Source: Niastella vici (lineage in GTDB: Bacteria; Bacteroidota; Bacteroidia; Chitinophagales; Chitinophagaceae). From it: a DNA stretch of 64,000 nt. The stretch lies in contig NZ_LVYD01000058.1 in assembly GCF_002077945.1 (NCBI RefSeq), positions 372,001-436,000 on the forward strand, given 5' to 3'. How positions within the stretch are numbered: the first letter of the stretch is position 1; each line of letters opens with the position of its first letter. The translations under genes and the position numbers were made by a program. Shown piece by piece: positions 37,001 through 45,525 of this stretch. Under the pieces are notes generated by a model. The model saw nothing but the letters and a program-made list of their open reading frames with translations. It was not told the DNA's origin and ran no database searches.

Positions 37001-40000
37001 GTGATAAAAGAACCTATATCCATCTTACATGAGCAGGAATACGAACATCATGGTTTTTATCTTCTCAGAACACCGTGCTTTCCCGTAAATTATCTTGAAC
37101 GCCTGGCCGATCTGGCTTTAGTGCAAAACAAAGAGAACAACCTGTTCACCGACCCGCAATTCCTGGAAGCGTTGTTTTTGGGTTCCCACGAGTTGTACAC
37201 ACAATATTTAAAATACCTTGATGGCCGCCGGTCTGCAGAAAGGATCGACAGTAAGTTATTACATTCCATAGAGCGGTATTTTATCCGGATGTGTTCCCGC
37301 TGTACGCCTTATGGTGTTTTTGCTGGCTATAAGGCGGGGCAGCTAAGCGAGGCTACATCCATTACCGTGGGCGCGCGGCATAATTACAAACGGCATGTTC
37401 ATCTCGACATGCATTATCTTACCGGTCTTGCCCGTCATCTTCAGTCATTACCGGGTATAAAGGAGCATATTCTTTTTTATCCCAACAATAGTTTATACAA
37501 GGTAAAGGATAAGCTCAGGTATGTTGAACCTTCAGACGCAGGCGCAACCACCAGCTACAGGATCTCTGCTGTTGATAATTCTGAATACATCGACGCCATT
37601 CTGGCCAAAGCTGAACAGGGCGCCTGCCTGCAGCAACTCATAAACACGCTCATCAGTGAAGATATTGATGCTGACCAGGCAGGTGCTTTCATCGATCTGT
37701 TGATCAGTAATAATTTGTTGGTGTCGGGGTTGGAGCCGGCCTTATCGGCGGAAGATGTTTTCGAAAACATGTTAACCACATTGTCTTTTTTGCCCGAAGA
37801 GCACGAAGTGTATAAGTGCCTGCGCAGCGTTGCACAACTATTGAAAAGCCAGGAGCCCGGTACCGGGTTGTATGAAAAAATAGCCGGCTTGTTGAAGACC
37901 GTGTATCCCGAAACACCGGTAAAGAACCTGGCTCATACCGTTCTGGAATTAGGAGGCGATGAGGCCCGGCTCAATGAAACAGTTATCCGCGATATACAAA
38001 CCCATATTTCCGCTTTGCGGCCTTTATTCCTGATCACGGGCAACGAGCGGCTGAAAACATGGGCGCAAACTTTCAGCGAAAAATATGAAGACCTGGAAAT
38101 TCCGCTGATCATGGCACTGGACCCTGAACTGGGCCTGGGTTATGGCGATTATGGAGAAGATACACTTGCCGAACTCCCCATGCTGGCAAGCCTGGTGTTT
38201 AACGGCAAACAGCCCGCGAAACAAATGAACTGGTCAAGGCTGCTTATATGGAAGAACAGAAAGCTGAAAGAATCACTTTTAAATAAAAAAGACTTTGCCA
38301 TAACAGACGAGGATATTTTGACAATAGGCTTCCATGATATGGAGCTGAAGGCGCCCGAAAGTTGTTTTGTTATGGGCAGCATACTGGCGGGCAGCAGCGC
38401 GGATGTTGATAAAGGCAATTATACTTTTTCGCTCGACACATTTTTTGGTCCCAGCAGCATTAACCTGTTGTCACGGTTTGCCAATGGCGACCCTTTCCTT
38501 ACCGGGAAACTAAAAGAATGCGTGGAAGCAGAAGAAGCACATCATCCTGAAAAAATATATGGGGAGATCATTCATCTTCCTGAAACCAGGGCCGGTAATT
38601 TATTATTACGGCCGCCTTTCCGTCAATATGAGATCGCCTATCTGGCAAGGCCATTTGCCAGTCCCGACAATCAGCTAACCATCACCGACCTTATGGTGAG
38701 TTGCCGGGCCGGCAAGGTGATCCTCAGATCGAAAAAGCTGAACAAAGAAATAGTGCCCCGGCTTTCCACGGCGCATAACTATACCCGCACCAGCCTGCCG
38801 GTATACAAATTCCTTTGCGATCTGCAGTTGCAGGATATCAATACAGCGATTGTTTGGGACTGGGACATCTTCAAAGAAGACAGGTATTTGCCCCGGGTCA
38901 CCTATAAAAACCTCATCTTAAGTCCCGCTACCTGGAACATCAGCTTCGATGAGCTGGCAGAAGCAGATCCCGCTGATCTTTTCCCTGTATATGACCGGCT
39001 GCGGCAGCAGTTGAACATTCCTGCCAAAGTGATCATCGTTGACAAAGACCAGAAATTGTTCATCGATTTGGAAGATGAAGCTTATTTGCGGCTATTCCAT
39101 AGTTATTTCAAAAAGAACCGGCAACTGAAGTTGCAGGAATTCTTCTTCACGCCTGAAAATTGTTTTGTTACCGGAGAAGGCGGTCAATATGCGAGTGAGA
39201 TCATCGTACCGCTTACAAAAAAAGGGGGCGAAAAAAAGCCGCTGCGCACAAACACGGGGCTTCCCCCACAGCGCGATAGCGCCCCTAAAAGGGAATTTGC
39301 ATTGGGCAGTGAATGGTTGTATTGCAAACTCTACACCGGAGCTGTACCGGCTGAGCACATTCTGAAGGAATGCATTGCTCCATTGGCGTTAGCCCTGAAG
39401 GAAGAGGGGCTTATAGAAAAATGGTTTTTTATTCGCTATGCCGATCCCAAACCACATCTGCGCGTCCGGTTCTACCATTCAACCGATAAAAAGTTCTGGC
39501 AAAGAACGATCGGTTACCTCAATTCGGCTCTCGCCGCTTATTCGGGCCCGGGCCTTATTGAAAATGTGCAGTATGATACCTACGAACGGGAGTTGGCAAG
39601 GTATGGGTATGAAAAAATTGATTGGAGCGAAACGTTGTTTTACCACGACAGCGAAGCCATTATACAATTGCTGGGATTATTGGAAGGAACAGAGGGTGAA
39701 ACACTGCGGTGGCTGATGGCGTTGCGCAATATCGATATGCTGCTTTCTGAATTTGGGTTTCCGTTAGAAAAGAAACACCACAGGCTGCAATTGTTAAAAA
39801 ATGATTTTTTAAAGGAATTCAGTGTCGACAAACCCGGGCTTTTGCAGCTCGACCAGCGGTACAGAATGGAATCGAAACAGATACAGCGTTTTCTGGACGA
39901 ACGGTTCGACCACGATAACGGCATCGAATCATTGGTTGCTGTTTTCCGCGAAAGAGGGGAACGGAATAAAAGCATTATGGAAAACCTGTGTGGGCACAAC

Positions 40001-40162
40001 GGTGAAAAGGGCAGCATCAACCTGCACTACCTGGCTGCCAGCCATGTGCATATGACATTGAACAGGTTGCTGGTCGCCGAACACCGGAAGCAGGAAATGG
40101 TGCTTTATTATCTACTGTGGAGATACTATGAATCAAGGCTGGGATTTATAAAATTTAATTGA
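37001..40162 (+). CDS. lanB: Full-length class I lantibiotic dehydratase (LanB)
   Basis: 1053 residues from GTG 37001, the first start of the frame, giving the usual LanB opening (FYLLRTPCFPVNYLERL). LanB enzymes dehydrate Ser/Thr of a precursor peptide: the N-terminal domain transfers glutamate from Glu-tRNA, and the C-terminal domain eliminates it. Both are present. Residues ~1-720 are the glutamylation domain (YFIRMCSRCTPYGVFAGYKA; FFGPSSINLLSRFANGDPFL; LLRPPFRQYEIAYL). Residues ~767-1045 are the elimination domain (LYCKLYTGAVPAEHILKE; WFFIRYADPKPHLRVRFYH; AASHVHMTLNRLL). The linker at ~735-766 is Lys/Pro/Arg-rich. LanC follows 12 bases later, then the precursor. Cytoplasmic. Confidence 0.95.
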   Translation: MIKEPISILHEQEYEHHGFYLLRTPCFPVNYLERLADLALVQNKENNLFTDPQFLEALFLGSHELYTQYLKYLDGRRSAERIDSKLLHSIERYFIRMCSRCTPYGVFAGYKAGQLSEATSITVGARHNYKRHVHLDMHYLTGLARHLQSLPGIKEHILFYPNNSLYKVKDKLRYVEPSDAGATTSYRISAVDNSEYIDAILAKAEQGACLQQLINTLISEDIDADQAGAFIDLLISNNLLVSGLEPALSAEDVFENMLTTLSFLPEEHEVYKCLRSVAQLLKSQEPGTGLYEKIAGLLKTVYPETPVKNLAHTVLELGGDEARLNETVIRDIQTHISALRPLFLITGNERLKTWAQTFSEKYEDLEIPLIMALDPELGLGYGDYGEDTLAELPMLASLVFNGKQPAKQMNWSRLLIWKNRKLKESLLNKKDFAITDEDILTIGFHDMELKAPESCFVMGSILAGSSADVDKGNYTFSLDTFFGPSSINLLSRFANGDPFLTGKLKECVEAEEAHHPEKIYGEIIHLPETRAGNLLLRPPFRQYEIAYLARPFASPDNQLTITDLMVSCRAGKVILRSKKLNKEIVPRLSTAHNYTRTSLPVYKFLCDLQLQDINTAIVWDWDIFKEDRYLPRVTYKNLILSPATWNISFDELAEADPADLFPVYDRLRQQLNIPAKVIIVDKDQKLFIDLEDEAYLRLFHSYFKKNRQLKLQEFFFTPENCFVTGEGGQYASEIIVPLTKKGGEKKPLRTNTGLPPQRDSAPKREFALGSEWLYCKLYTGAVPAEHILKECIAPLALALKEEGLIEKWFFIRYADPKPHLRVRFYHSTDKKFWQRTIGYLNSALAAYSGPGLIENVQYDTYERELARYGYEKIDWSETLFYHDSEAIIQLLGLLEGTEGETLRWLMALRNIDMLLSEFGFPLEKKHHRLQLLKNDFLKEFSVDKPGLLQLDQRYRMESKQIQRFLDERFDHDNGIESLVAVFRERGERNKSIMENLCGHNGEKGSINLHYLAASHVHMTLNRLLVAEHRKQEMVLYYLLWRYYESRLGFIKFN

Positions 40163-40174
40163 CTATAAAAATCA

Positions 40175-41392
40175 ATGAATATGGAGACTAAGGAGAGGGT
40201 GGGATCAATGAGAATAGCTTTGGAAAGGATTGCAGACGACAGTAAGACATACAAACCTAAAAGATGCCCTGTAGGTCTTTTTAGCGGCAAGGCCGGGATG
40301 GCTTTATTCTATGCGTACCTCTACCGTTGGTCGGGAGATCAGGATCATTTTGAACAGTTTTCACTGCTGCTCGACGAGTGTTTGGCCGGGATGGGTAATG
40401 CAACAATGGGCTCAAGTTTTGTTGGCGGTATAGCTGGTGTTAGCTGGCTGGTACGGCACCTGATCGACATAGAGCTATTGGAAGAGTCGTCACTTGACTC
40501 ACTGGAGGTTGTTGAAAAGTATATCCTGAAATCATTAGCAAGGGATAAAGAAACCAAACGATTTGAAATATTCAGGGGATTAACCGGGAAGGGACTTTGT
40601 TTCCTGGAGGGGCCGATGACGGCAGCAGGGCAGGAAGGAATAGAACAAATTCTGACCATCCTGCAATCAGGAGCAATACCCACAGATGGCGGTATCGCCT
40701 GGACCACAAAAAGCTGGCGTGGCGATGAACTGTATTTTGATCTTGGCATACCCCATGGCGTTACCGGCATCATCCTTTTCTTATGCCGGGTTAGCCGCAC
40801 CAATATTCAGCGCGATCTTGTGCTTGAATTGATCGACGGCGCCGTTCGCTGGTTATTGGCGCAAGAGAAACACATGGGAATAGGATATTTTCCGCATATT
40901 GTAGGTCGCGAGTTTGCCGGCCGGCTGGCCTGGTGCTATGGCGACATGTGTGTGGCAACAGCATTGCTCGCAGCTGCCGAAGTTTTATCCCTGCCGCCGC
41001 TCAAAGAAAAAGCGATTGGGATACTCGATAAAGAAGTGGGCCGGAATATAGATTCTGCGCGTGTTTTTAAACATCCCCGGTATAACATCCACGACAGAGG
41101 GCTATGCCATGGCACGGCAGGAATCGCTTTATGCTTCAACAGCTTTTATAAAAAGACAGGGATCGAAAGTTTACGCGGGGCAAGAGATTACTGGACGGAT
41201 ATTACCCTTTCCATCAAAAAAACCGGTATAGGCAAAGGCATCGGCGGTTATATATTCCCTTCTACTTCAGACAAGAATATATGGCAAAAGAATCCTTATG
41301 TGCTCGACGGAGCGTTAGGAGTGGGGTTATCCTATCTGACCCTGCTAAACGAAGATCAGCTTCCCTGGGAAAGAATGTTCCTGTTGTGTTAA
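40175..41392 (+). CDS. lanC: Lanthionine synthetase C family cyclase (LanC)
   Basis: 405 residues. LanC is the zinc enzyme that adds Cys thiols onto dehydrated Ser/Thr to close (methyl)lanthionine rings. The zinc ligands are visible: Cys254 in LAWCYGD and Cys311-His312 in GLCHGTAG. Other family features are FSGKAGMALFYAYLY near the N-terminus, LGIPHGVTGIILFL near residue 190 and YVLDGALGVGLSYL at the end. Length and the double alpha-barrel repeat spacing are normal for the family. Starts 12 bases after the LanB stop, so co-translated or at least co-transcribed. ATG 40175 is the first Met; M3 is also possible. Directly followed by the precursor peptide gene. Expected substrate: the 57-residue peptide encoded at 41446. 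Confidence 0.95.
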   Translation: MNMETKERVGSMRIALERIADDSKTYKPKRCPVGLFSGKAGMALFYAYLYRWSGDQDHFEQFSLLLDECLAGMGNATMGSSFVGGIAGVSWLVRHLIDIELLEESSLDSLEVVEKYILKSLARDKETKRFEIFRGLTGKGLCFLEGPMTAAGQEGIEQILTILQSGAIPTDGGIAWTTKSWRGDELYFDLGIPHGVTGIILFLCRVSRTNIQRDLVLELIDGAVRWLLAQEKHMGIGYFPHIVGREFAGRLAWCYGDMCVATALLAAAEVLSLPPLKEKAIGILDKEVGRNIDSARVFKHPRYNIHDRGLCHGTAGIALCFNSFYKKTGIESLRGARDYWTDITLSIKKTGIGKGIGGYIFPSTSDKNIWQKNPYVLDGALGVGLSYLTLLNEDQLPWERMFLLC

Positions 41393-41445
41393 GCGGCAGA
41401 AAATATAAAGAAGGTTTTTATTATTAATCATTAAAACTTAAAAAG

Positions 41446-41619
41446 ATGAAGAAGAAAATCGAAGTGAAATTGGAGCTGAACAAAAAAACAATTGCCAAGC
41501 TGGACCCCAATTCAATGAAAAAGAAAGGAAACGGCGCTGGTGATGGTGCATCGCAAACCGACGCCAAAAGCAACGGCGCCGATTGCAGCTGTGCCTGCTG
41601 TGCAAGCACAGAAAGCTAA
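41446..41619 (+). CDS. lanA: Class I lanthipeptide precursor peptide (LanA), 57 residues
   Basis: Small gene 53 bases after LanC. The N-terminal leader MKKKIEVKLELNKKTIAKLD matches the Bacteroidota class I lanthipeptide leader pattern (basic start, then L-x-L-N-K-x-T-I-A-x-L). A Lys/Gly/Asn spacer follows, then a C-terminal core ending DCSCACCASTES with Cys47, Cys49, Cys51 and Cys52. Candidate acceptor residues are Ser36, Thr38, Ser42, Ser48, Ser54, Thr55 and Ser57. No GG double-glycine site is obvious; GNGAGDGAS at 28-36 is the only Gly-rich stretch, so the cleavage point is uncertain. LanB and LanC should install up to four thioether rings. A long hairpin immediately follows. The mature product and activity are unknown; Chitinophaga pinensins are the known precedent for Bacteroidota class I lanthipeptides. 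Confidence 0.92.
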   Translation: MKKKIEVKLELNKKTIAKLDPNSMKKKGNGAGDGASQTDAKSNGADCSCACCASTES

Positions 41620-41627
41620 AAGCAATC

Positions 41628-41666
41628 AATATTATCCCTTTCCCGCCAGGGGGAAGGGATAATATT
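41628..41666 (+). terminator. Long stem-loop directly after the precursor peptide gene
   Basis: AATATTATCCCTT pairs perfectly with AAGGGATAATATT over 13 bp, with extra C/G pairs enclosing a GCCA-containing loop; it begins 8 bases past the precursor stop. There is no T-run after it, so it may be a processing or stabilising structure, or a partial terminator, that makes precursor mRNA more abundant than enzyme or receptor mRNA. Confidence 0.65.
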
Positions 41667-41705
41667 AACTCCAATTTCTTTATAATTGTATATAATTCAT
41701 CCTGC

Positions 41706-44159
41706 ATGAAATACTCGTTAGGCCTTTTCCTGTTGATGATAACCGTTATTTGTCCCGGACTGATGGCACAACAAAACCCAGCTGGCCGGCCGGTAGTGGT
41801 ACAGGGGAAAGTTGTTGGGGACGAACAGGTATCCTTTGCAACAGTAGCCTTACTGCGGGCCCGCGATGGGGGGCAGGTGACCCGTACTGTCACAGATTCG
41901 TTGGGCCGGTTCAATTTAACAGTCAATACCGGCGATACATTTCTTTTGGCAGTTAGTCATGTGGGTTTTATATCGGAGCGGTCGCCCGTTTTCAATCCAG
42001 ATACAGCAAAAGAAGATGTGCTGCATTTTACAATCAGGTTGAACAGAAATGCGGCCGGGCTAAAAGAAGTGGAAGTAACGAAAATGCCGGTGGTGGAGCG
42101 AAAGCTTGACCGGGTAGTCATCAGGGTCGACAATAATATCGTTGCCAGCGGGGAATCTGTTATGGAGTTGCTCAGGACCTTACCAGGTATTGTTGTTGAC
42201 GGTGCTAATAATGTTTCTATAAAGGGAAGATCGGATATCCGCGTAATGATCGACGGCAGAGAAACCTATTTGAAGGGGGAGCAACTGAAGGCTATGCTGG
42301 CAAGCATGCCGGCCAATAATATTCAAAAAGTGGAGGTCTTTTCAAACCCGCCTGCCCGGTATTCGGCTGAAGGTGCGGGTGGTTTGATCAACCTGATCAC
42401 CAAAAACCGGGAAACGCCCGGTATCTCGGGCAATATTTATTCCAGCTATGCCCAGGGCATCTACGGAAGAACGACTGCCGGGGGTTTGTTGAATTATAAA
42501 AATAAACGCCTGCTGGTCACTGGCTCTTATGATCTCGTTCATGGTACAGGTTTTTTTAATGACGATGAAAAGCGGCGGTTCCTTTCCTCTTCTCCCGTCA
42601 TTACCTTTCTCCAGCAAACACATCGTCCCACAACCTCAACCAACCACTATTATAAGGCAGGCTTCGACTATAGAATTGCCCGTAACCAGAATATCGCTGT
42701 TTCCTTTGATGGAACGGTGTCAGATTCGAGAAAGCCATATGACGCCACCCTGAAGGTGTACCATGACCCCAATGCCATCGACAGCTCCTATACCATTAAC
42801 AATCTTACAAAAACACATTATACCAACACCAACCTGAATGCCGATTATACCCTGCGTATCGACACTACCGGTCAAACCCTGACAGCCAACTACAGCCATT
42901 TGCAATTCAATACCAAAGACACCAACAGCTATCACTCGCTGTTCTTCGACAACAATGGCAGTAATCCCCGCGCTCCGCAAATGGATGGTTCCTATAATAA
43001 GGCCACTATTCGTGTAAATGCGTATAAACTGGATTACAAAAGAAATTTGCCCGGGAAGGTGCAGCTGGAAACCGGATTGAAGTATACCTCTTCTGTTACT
43101 GACAACGACATTGCTTTCTATATTTTTCAAAACGGCGCGTATAAGAAAGATGTCAGCCGTACCAATCATTTTATTTACACCGAGAACATTGGAGCTGCTT
43201 ATATTTCTGCGAGGCGGAATTTTAAAAAACTGGATATCCAGGCGGGGCTTCGTTATGAGGAAACCCGCGCAAAGATCGATCTGATCACCGACACCTTTCT
43301 CATCCGGCGTCATTTACAAAATCTTTTCCCCACTTTATTCCTTGAATACAGGATCAGTGACAACCATAAACTGAACTTTACTTCGGGACGGCGCATAAAG
43401 CGGCCCGATTATGCTTCGCTGAACCCTTTTGCTTTTTATTATGATCCGTTTTCTTATTCAACAGGCAACCCTTACCTGCTGCCTCAGTTTACGTTCAGCA
43501 ACGATGTAACCTATACCTATAGGAATGAGAATACCCTTAGCCTGGGTTATTCTTATGTCACCAACCTGCTCAACGAGATCACTATCCAGAACGATACTAC
43601 AAAAACAGTGATCTACAAAAACGAGAACATCAATAGCAGCAAAAGCCTGTACCTCGAAGTATATGTGCCATGGAAGATCGCTTCGTGGTGGAGCACCAAT
43701 GCAGATGTGAATGTAGCTTATACTTCCGTTAAAGGCAATGCCGACTACGGCGTTTTCTCCAATAAGCGCACCGAAGTAAGCGTTAGCAATAACCATAATT
43801 TTACTTTACCAAAGGGATATACCGCCCAGGTCAACTTTCTCTATTATGGTCCATCTGTGTATGGTGTAACCGTATTTAAAGGCCGCGAGCGGCTTTCGTT
43901 GGGGCTCAAGCGGTCCTTCTTCAAAAAAAGCCTGACGGCGACACTGCGCTTTACCGACATTTTTTACTCCGATAAAGTGCGTACCACTACGACTGTACTG
44001 AATCAGGACATTGCATTTCGAACTGTGCGTGATACGCGAAAGGTAGGAATAACGCTCACCTATAATTTCAGGAGTGGCGCCAAATTCAACGAACGGAAAG
44101 TTCAGTTTGGTGGCCAGGACGAAAAGAACCGGATGAGTATTACACCGAAAACGAATTAA
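41706..44159 (+). CDS. TonB-dependent-receptor-like outer-membrane protein, lanthipeptide-linked
   Basis: 817 residues from ATG 41706, where the signal peptide (KYSLGLFLLMITVICPGLMAQ) begins; upstream in-frame codons overlap the precursor gene in another register. Residues ~30-115 are a carboxypeptidase-regulatory-like domain (VQGKVVGDEQVSFATVALLR). A plug follows (ESVMELLRTLPGIVVDGANN; IRVMIDGRETYLKG; VEVFSNPPARYSAEGAGGLI). The rest is a 22-strand-type barrel of the outer-membrane beta-barrel-3 group (RRIKRPDYASLNPFAFYYDP). It lies 86 bases after the lanthipeptide precursor in the same direction. It may move the product or a ligand across the outer membrane or give self-protection; that is inference. 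A second 817-residue protein of the same family is encoded at 48719. Confidence 0.9.
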   Translation: MKYSLGLFLLMITVICPGLMAQQNPAGRPVVVQGKVVGDEQVSFATVALLRARDGGQVTRTVTDSLGRFNLTVNTGDTFLLAVSHVGFISERSPVFNPDTAKEDVLHFTIRLNRNAAGLKEVEVTKMPVVERKLDRVVIRVDNNIVASGESVMELLRTLPGIVVDGANNVSIKGRSDIRVMIDGRETYLKGEQLKAMLASMPANNIQKVEVFSNPPARYSAEGAGGLINLITKNRETPGISGNIYSSYAQGIYGRTTAGGLLNYKNKRLLVTGSYDLVHGTGFFNDDEKRRFLSSSPVITFLQQTHRPTTSTNHYYKAGFDYRIARNQNIAVSFDGTVSDSRKPYDATLKVYHDPNAIDSSYTINNLTKTHYTNTNLNADYTLRIDTTGQTLTANYSHLQFNTKDTNSYHSLFFDNNGSNPRAPQMDGSYNKATIRVNAYKLDYKRNLPGKVQLETGLKYTSSVTDNDIAFYIFQNGAYKKDVSRTNHFIYTENIGAAYISARRNFKKLDIQAGLRYEETRAKIDLITDTFLIRRHLQNLFPTLFLEYRISDNHKLNFTSGRRIKRPDYASLNPFAFYYDPFSYSTGNPYLLPQFTFSNDVTYTYRNENTLSLGYSYVTNLLNEITIQNDTTKTVIYKNENINSSKSLYLEVYVPWKIASWWSTNADVNVAYTSVKGNADYGVFSNKRTEVSVSNNHNFTLPKGYTAQVNFLYYGPSVYGVTVFKGRERLSLGLKRSFFKKSLTATLRFTDIFYSDKVRTTTTVLNQDIAFRTVRDTRKVGITLTYNFRSGAKFNERKVQFGGQDEKNRMSITPKTN

Positions 44160-44161
44160 GT

Positions 44162-44190
44162 GCAGTCCTTCCACATCAGGGCTGCTTTTT
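44162..44190 (+). terminator. Terminator overlapping the end of the convergent esterase-like gene
   Basis: GCAGTCC pairs with GGGCTGC (one G-U pair) and is followed by TTTTT, starting 3 bases after the receptor stop. Its 3' part is also the last codons of the opposite erythromycin-esterase-like gene. Confidence 0.65.
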
Positions 44191-45444
44191 ACAGGTATAC
44201 ATTTGATCGATGTAAAAAATGCCATCATAAAGACGCGTCCATTGGGCTTCTACATTATAATGGTTGTACCCCGACATGTAGAATTTTCCGGGATCAGCAG
44301 CATGCGCCTGCTGGTATTTTTTGAAATCTACAAATGAATAAGCGCCTTTGGGGCGTACCCAGTTTTCGAAGCTTTCTTTTTTAGGTTTGGGCAGTGTATA
44401 ATCAGGAAAACCAATTCGTCCGGCCGTTCCTTCATAACTGCTAAAACCCACTACATAGGTATTGGCAGCCAGTGAAGGGTCTGCAGTAAAGGCGCCACCC
44501 ATAGAGATAACCTTGCGGGGGTTATCGGGCATATCTTCCCTCGTTTTCGAAATATGCTGACTGGCAGCCCACACAATGATCTTTTCGTTGGGATATTTCA
44601 CTTTGCATAACCAGGCCAGATTGGCCGCCATTTGAAGGTCCCTGACATTATTGCTATGTTTTGAATATTTATCCTTATCCTTCAAAAAGCGGTAGTGTTC
44701 ATTTTCCTGCAACAGGTTATCGATAACCTGTAACCAGAAATCATTTGCACTCAATTGTTGCGCCGCTTCCTTTCGTATCTGTTGCAACCAGGCAGCACAT
44801 TGATCATATAATGCAAGATCAGGTTTTGAACGCCACCACATTCTCATTAAATCGATCGTGGGAATGATCTGCTGCCGGTATTCAGGTGTTTTGGTAACAG
44901 GTAACTGTAATGAAAGCAGCACGCTGTCGAGCTGGTGTGCCAGTTGGTTCGAATAGGGCAACATCATCTGGTTATCGAAGCCTGCTATTTGTATGGGCGA
45001 TGCCGTTTGAAAAGTGCCGGGCAGGTATTGTCTGAACAAAGGGAAACAGGCATCGCAACCCGTCCACACAGTAAATATATTATTAAGCAGGTACTTGACC
45101 ACACTGGCTGAATCTTTGGGCAACAGGTCCCAGCCGCGATTCAGGGCAAAGAAATCGCTTTCTATGGCCAGCACAGTAAATCCCTTTTTTTCGTGCAGGT
45201 ATTTTACAAGCCGCGTTTTAGCCAGGTAGGTAGGTGCATCTCCATGGTCCTGCTCACCCAGCATCACGATCCGGGCATCGCCGATCGAATTGCCGATCAC
45301 TTCAAGATCTGAAAAGTCGGTGGAATCAGGATGCACGGTACGTATGGCCATGGCTGTTCCCTGTATATGTTCCTTCAGGGACAATTGTGCGTTAGATACA
45401 GAAAAAGCTAAAATTGCTGATAGCAGAAAAAGAAATGGTTTCAT
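44176..45444 (-). CDS. Secreted erythromycin-esterase-family protein
   Basis: 422 residues with a clear signal peptide (cleavage after SVSNA). The family motif VMLGEQDHGDAP contains Glu64 and His67, corresponding to the catalytic centre of EreA/EreB-type proteins. AIESDFFALNRG and IIVWAASQHISKTRED (the second His region) follow in the expected order. Family members hydrolyse macrolactone or other ester bonds, but most homologues are uncharacterised, so macrolide resistance should not be assumed. Secretion is unusual for a resistance enzyme. It converges on the lanthipeptide-linked receptor gene with 16 bases between the stops, so it is a neighbour rather than an operon member. A 14-bp perfect palindrome sits about 70 bases upstream. 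Confidence 0.88.
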   Translation of the reverse strand: MKPFLFLLSAILAFSVSNAQLSLKEHIQGTAMAIRTVHPDSTDFSDLEVIGNSIGDARIVMLGEQDHGDAPTYLAKTRLVKYLHEKKGFTVLAIESDFFALNRGWDLLPKDSASVVKYLLNNIFTVWTGCDACFPLFRQYLPGTFQTASPIQIAGFDNQMMLPYSNQLAHQLDSVLLSLQLPVTKTPEYRQQIIPTIDLMRMWWRSKPDLALYDQCAAWLQQIRKEAAQQLSANDFWLQVIDNLLQENEHYRFLKDKDKYSKHSNNVRDLQMAANLAWLCKVKYPNEKIIVWAASQHISKTREDMPDNPRKVISMGGAFTADPSLAANTYVVGFSSYEGTAGRIGFPDYTLPKPKKESFENWVRPKGAYSFVDFKKYQQAHAADPGKFYMSGYNHYNVEAQWTRLYDGIFYIDQMYTCKKQP

Positions 45445-45511
45445 GATAAGGTAATGAATGCAATAAAACTAATGATCTTTTACTGAACGGAGAAATAGCC
45501 TTTACAATAGG

Positions 45512-45525
45512 TGATCATGATCACT
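45512..45525. promoter_or_regulatory. Perfect 14-bp palindrome upstream of the esterase-like gene
   Basis: GTGATCATGATCAC is fully self-complementary and overlaps the stop codon of the next gene. The position, 67 bases before the esterase-like start, would suit a dimeric regulator; chance is also possible. Confidence 0.3.

Noticed and set aside
41583..41705. N-terminal extension of the lanthipeptide-linked receptor
   Set aside because: It overlaps the precursor gene and the long stem-loop in another frame; the signal peptide begins at the ATG at 41706.
44176..45444. Macrolide resistance gene
   Set aside because: Family membership is clear, but the protein is secreted and most homologues are uncharacterised; resistance cannot be claimed from sequence.
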